This document shows, piece after piece, positions 61,079-64,000 of a stretch of 64,000 bases of DNA (within the stretch, counting starts at the first letter, position 1; each line of letters starts with the position of its first letter). The notes beneath the pieces are model-generated. The model did not search any database. It saw nothing but the letters and a program-made list of their open reading frames with translations, and was not told the origin of the DNA. The position numbers were made by a program, and so were the translations under genes. This DNA comes from Lophius americanus (taxonomy: Eukaryota > Chordata > Actinopteri > Lophiiformes > Lophiidae), in contig JBBDHG010000011.1 in the NCBI GenBank assembly GCA_037951165.1, positions 6,599,001 to 6,663,000 on the forward strand, in the 5' to 3' direction.

Positions 61079-64000
61079 ACAGTGGACTCCCAGCTTCAGC
61101 TGCTCCGCTCGGGGGTGCCGGAATACCCAATGTCAAGGTGAAGTTTTGCCGATACTACGCAAAAGACAAAACATGCTTTTACGGTGAAGAGTGCCAGTTT
61201 CTACACGAAGATCCGTCCATGGCAAGCCTGCCTCTGCACGGAGGTGGCGGTAGCCCCGTCCAGTTGTCCATGGCTGGTGGTGGCGGGACGCCAGCGGGGT
61301 ATTCCCTCGGTGGCTCCGCGGCGGCCTGTCCGGGTAGCGGGGGAAGCGGTTTGGCCAAGAAAAACGAAGCATTGGGACCTGCAAGCACGTCTCTGGAGGG
61401 TCAGCTGTTGGCCAGTGAGTAACAATCAAGAGCTTTTCTCGGGGATGTCACTGACTAGGACTTTACTTTTGGGCCTTGTCGGGCTTTGTTAAAATTTAGT
61501 CCGAGGATTCAGTGAGGCCTAACTAAAAACAACTTACCTCGAAACAACGTGGGCTACAGTAACATACCAAACACCATCCCGAGTGCTCTGCATGCAGCAA
61601 TCGCACATGTTATTAAGCAGTCTTAGCATAAATAGGTGTATTTGCAGGCAGAATCCGCTGTGCATCATAACAACGTTATCCAAGCTGCTTTTGCACAGGC
61701 GGCCTGCTGTTCTGTATGACAGCTGTGAGTGGGCTCATAGACGCGACCCACTAAAGTTAGCTTATGTAGCTGCTACCTTTTCCCCCCACTTTTTTTCTTT
61801 TGCTTTAAATTGACTGTTTTATCCTACATGTATCAGTCGTTACATTCAGGCGTACATCATTAGTTTTAGCGCCTCTGCCATTAGCTTTCCCCCCCACATG
61901 TGCTTGTACTTACAAAGAATAGTGTTGAAGCTGGTTAGATTTTTGCTAACCCTAGACTAGGTAGTTGTTCACGGAGCATTGATTTTGATGTTGATCAACA
62001 GCAAACTCCCACTTCAACTTAGAACACTTGATATTAGTAACTGTTATGTTAATTATTAGTGATCACCCAAGTGGATGTTTCTCTCTGGCATGCTTTAATA
62101 GTGATTCATTCTGCAGTTGTGGAAATACTGACATCTCAGTTATTGGTAAAACAACACCCAGGATTGCTTTTATTAACATGCATACATTACCTTATAGTCT
62201 CTATTAAAACACACACATCTCTGTCCCTCTTTCTGTATGTAATATATGCTAAAAATCTGTTTCTGTTGTCCACAGTTCCAGGGATGGAGGGCACAACCCT
62301 GAGCGATGCCAATCTTACCAACTCCTACTTCAGCAGCAGCTTTATTGGGGTCAATGGCTTTGGGAGCCCAGTAGAGTCTAAGTACTCAATGATGCAGGTA
62401 CAAAACTCAAGCCGTAGCCATACACTGACCAGTTATGACATTACAACTAGCCTCACAATACTTTGATGATCCTCATGTTACTACCACACCAGCTTTTCAG
62501 TGACCCTTGTGTTCTGACGGACCCATTTTGTTTATCAGAACTGGCAAAAACTTTTTGAGCAATCTGTGCTACAGTAGTTGTTTTGTGGGGTTGGCCAATA
62601 TGGGCTTGTCTTTGCCTCAATTGTGCATTGATGAGCCTTGGGTGCCCATAACCCTGTCATGGATTCACCTTTTGCTCTTCCTGGGAACATCCATTAAGGC
62701 CTGGAGTTTTGGACATTCTCTAACCCAGTCGCCTCGTAATTTGACCCATGTCAAAGCCATTCCGATCCGTAGGGTTTCCTTCTTCCAAGGAAGAAGGAAG
62801 AATGCTGCAGAATATGCCCCACATACTGAAAAGTGCATTTGAAACTTGATAATCATAATAATCATAATGACTTCACCCTCATTGATTTTAATGTTCTGGG
62901 TGATCAGTGTATAGTCATAGTAATGATGGAGAATGCTGGTATATTTTCGTGTTTATGTGGTTATAATGAAACGTCTGTCTTCAGCGAATGACTACCAGCA
63001 GCAGCTCACCTAGTCTCCTTAATGATGGTGCCAAGAACTTCAGCCACGGCACTCATGGTAAGACTCAATCAATGCTGTTTGATAGAATTCCACACTCCTC
63101 GACTGAATATTTACAGCCACACCACTCAATTCCTTCGCTCTTTGGTTTTCCATAGATCCAGTGAACTCTCCAACTTCTTCACTCTTCAGTGATTTTGGTG
63201 CTCTCAGCATTTCCCAAAGGAGAAAGGTGAGCACGTAAGCATTCCATCCGACACGGTAGAGTTAAGCTAAGTGCCACTCTCCACTGTATTGGAAGACCGG
63301 CTAGTTTAGCTCTAAATAGGACGAACTTCGTGTCATATCTTTGTCCAGAGAGCTTCTAACAGTCGTGTTGGATATCATGTAATTCTACCTGTTTTTCCTT
63401 GTGCCACTAGGCTCCCAACCCAGCAGCAAGTGAGTTTATTCCAAAGGGAGCTCCACGTATGGCCACAATGGCCCAGTCCACTGTCCAGGCCTTCCCCTCA
63501 CCTCTCTTCCCACACCCTGGCCTCAGCGGCTCTACAGCTGCTGCGCTGGCTCCAGGTGAGGGTTTTTGGAACATCAGCAACTTTGAACTCCCCATTGTCT
63601 TATCTGCTTCACCCTTATTTTCTACATGGCTGTATTTTGTTTCCCCCCTTCAGCTCTGACATTGCATAGTTAGCAGATTTGGGAAATCCCTCTTGAATGT
63701 ACTGCAGTACCACAGGTGCTAATGATGATTCAAAACCTGACCTCTTTGGGTGCTGGGCTCTTCTCAAAATATTTCAAATGGCTGTGTGCCATTTTTGAAA
63801 ATATGTTATCTTTTGTCCCTGATTTTAGGCATGTCTCTGTCAGCCGGATCGTCTCCTCTACACTCCCCAAAAATTACACCGCAGACCTCACCTGCTCCTC
63901 GCCGGCGCAGTCACACCCCAAATCCCGCAAACTACGTTGTCCCCACCACAGCATCTGACCAGGGCACTCATATAATCCAGAAGGAGACTGTAGGGGGGAC
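61075..64000 (+). CDS. pan3: PAN3, regulatory subunit of the PAN2-PAN3 poly(A) nuclease (5' part; runs off window)
   Basis: Adaptor pseudokinase that brings the PAN2 deadenylase to poly(A)-binding protein for the first step of mRNA tail shortening. Exons: 61075-61414, 62276-62397, 62985-63057, 63156-63226, 63411-63555, 63829-64000+ (open at the edge); phases agree. The N-terminal CCCH zinc finger has Cys25, Cys34, Cys40 and His44 (spacing 8-5-3), which binds RNA in this family. A Gly/Ser-rich linker follows. The PABP-binding PAM2 motif is in exon 5 (NPAASEFIPKG, about residues 205-215). The last visible stretch includes SPLHSPKITP and IQKETVGG, conserved in vertebrate PAN3. The pseudokinase and C-terminal knob lie beyond the window. 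Introns contain no other gene. Confidence 0.95.

Noticed and set aside
1..64000. CRISPR arrays, bacterial operons, phage or integrated virus genes
   Set aside because: None seen; the window is ordinary vertebrate DNA with spliced genes and common transposon relics.

Overview
This window is vertebrate nuclear DNA, almost certainly from a ray-finned (teleost) fish. It has intron-split genes with GT/AG boundaries, AATAAA signals, AT-rich introns with microsatellites and relics of fish-type transposons. The gene order matches the human 13q12 block (WASF3-GPR12-USP12-RPL21-GTF3A-LNX2-POLR1D-PDX1-URAD-FLT3-PAN3). Homology calls come from reading the translations; no database search was run. Exon boundaries were fitted by eye from splice signals and reading phase.

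Left third (1-17 kb): the last coding exon of wasf3 (+), single-exon gpr12 (-), nine-exon usp12 (-) and ribosomal gene rpl21 (+). usp12 and rpl21 are head to head across about 0.7 kb. The largest rpl21 intron holds a well-formed H/ACA snoRNA, probably SNORA27. A gene-poor 6.4 kb stretch follows.

Middle (23-44 kb): gtf3a (+, TFIIIA with nine zinc fingers) and lnx2 (-, RING plus four PDZ domains) converge tail to tail, with polyadenylation signals about 90 bp apart. lnx2 introns carry a Tc1/mariner relic, a hAT-like MITE relic and another common fish repeat. Next is a polr1d locus that encodes only the alternative 'isoform 2' protein; no RPAC2 polymerase domain is visible here.

Right third (45-64 kb): pdx1 (+) is the only ParaHox gene left; gsx1 and cdx2 are absent from their expected places. 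urad (-), complete 24-exon flt3 (-, 993 aa) and the 5' part of pan3 (+, running off the end) follow. flt3 and pan3 are head to head. pan3 has a 12-codon uORF whose stop overlaps its start codon (ATGA).

The genes do not form one pathway; they are an ancient conserved syntenic block. I found no sign of an undescribed multi-gene system. The most distinctive points are the snoRNA, the stripped ParaHox cluster, the polr1d isoform partition, a palindrome across the wasf3 stop codon and the pan3 ATGA uORF.
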